DNA of 29,559 nt. Source: Saccoglossus kowalevskii. Taxonomy: Eukaryota > Hemichordata > Enteropneusta > Harrimaniidae. The notes under the pieces are model-generated. The model saw nothing but the letters and a program-made list of their open reading frames with translations, was not told the origin of the DNA and did not search any database. This document shows, piece by piece, positions 29,392 through 29,559 of the stretch (positions are counted from its first letter, which is position 1; each line of letters begins with the position of its first letter). Location of the stretch: the NCBI RefSeq assembly GCF_000003605.2, contig NW_003155237.1:1366781-1396339 (forward strand), read 5' to 3'. The position numbers were made by a program, and so were the translations under genes.

Positions 29392-29462
29392 AGATGAATC
29401 AGAGTCTTGAGAGTACTTTATCGGTCTCGTGGCCTTGTGATACGAGAGACCGGTTTCTGATG
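29392..29462 (-). CDS. Candidate internal coding exon at the right edge
   Basis: On the minus strand a good acceptor (ATTTTATTTTAG) and donor (CATCT|GTAAGT) bound 71 bases. Only one frame is open throughout: SETGLSYHKATRPIKYSQDS then DSS. The RPIKY-x-x-DSD pattern recalls C-terminal ends of type II DNA topoisomerases (KPIKYLEESDEDD in human TOP2A), but it is too short to assign. The exon would belong to a minus-strand gene starting beyond the window. No following exon was identified to its left. The DNA also forms an imperfect hairpin (cggtctcgt ... acgagagaccg). Confidence 0.35.
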
Positions 29463-29559
29463 CTAAAATAAAATATGCATTTTTATTTCTGAATTATTGT
29501 AGTTACCAGTAGAAATCCGAAAATGTGACTATTAAAATGATAAACCACGCAAAATGCCC

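Overview
The window is nuclear DNA from an animal. It is AT-rich (GC visibly about one third), its genes are split by GT-AG introns, and most of it is intron, intergenic sequence and many small repeat families: short inverted-repeat DNA transposons (MITEs), a tRNA-derived SINE, a decayed LINE and several tandem arrays. The repeat style (a LINE with an HFxxxCPYY-type C-terminal knuckle, TTAA-flanked MITEs, repeats ending in 'gacggac...' tails) fits a marine invertebrate such as a mollusc, brachiopod, hemichordate or cephalochordate. I cannot fix the phylum by eye. One 50-base N run (10822-10871) is an assembly gap.

Three loci can be read with confidence, all on the minus strand. Two are paralogous four-exon genes for a DNPH1/Rcl-type 2'-deoxynucleoside 5'-phosphate N-hydrolase, at 6012-1832 (copy A, 142 aa) and 26565-24871 (copy B, 141 aa). 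Exon lengths are 139/66/114/110 and 139/66/111/110, all three introns fall in phase 1 at the same places, and the catalytic Tyr, Ser, Asp, Glu and Ser positions are kept in both. The third is a seven-finger C2H2 zinc-finger protein (14847-12946) with a long acidic, Ser/Thr-rich N-terminal half that contains a three-fold repeat of about 38 residues. Weaker coding candidates are: a ZAD-like Cys2-Cys2 N-terminal exon broken by the gap (11236-10872), an acidic short ORF behind a TCGCGA-palindrome promoter-like region (17586-17368), a possible first exon on the plus strand (28185-28303), and possible internal exons at both window edges (238-88 and 29462-29392, minus strand).

Layout: 1-650 possible exons of a minus-strand gene; 845-1587 a dispersed repeat and a mariner-type MITE; 1832-6012 DNPH1 copy A, whose 3.2-kb first intron holds two tandem arrays; 6.2-9.4 kb gene-free, repeat-rich; 9435-9805 a 51-bp satellite split by a TTAA MITE; 10.3-11.3 kb duplicated segment, gap and ZAD-like exon; 12.0-12.6 kb repeats and a second MITE copy; 12.87-14.85 kb zinc-finger gene; 15.3-16.0 kb MITE and SINE; 17.3-17.7 kb acidic ORF with promoter-like palindrome; 18.5-22.7 kb MITEs and small duplications; 23.9-24.8 kb third MITE copy and LINE tail; 24.87-26.57 kb DNPH1 copy B; 26.8-29.56 kb a 10-bp periodic tract, palindromes and two candidate exons.

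Functionally, the two DNPH1 paralogues would act in nucleotide-pool sanitation: DNPH1 cleaves the base from deoxynucleoside monophosphates, notably 5-hydroxymethyl-dUMP. The zinc-finger gene between them is probably an unrelated nuclear regulator. Nothing indicates that these genes act as a pathway beyond the enzyme duplication.
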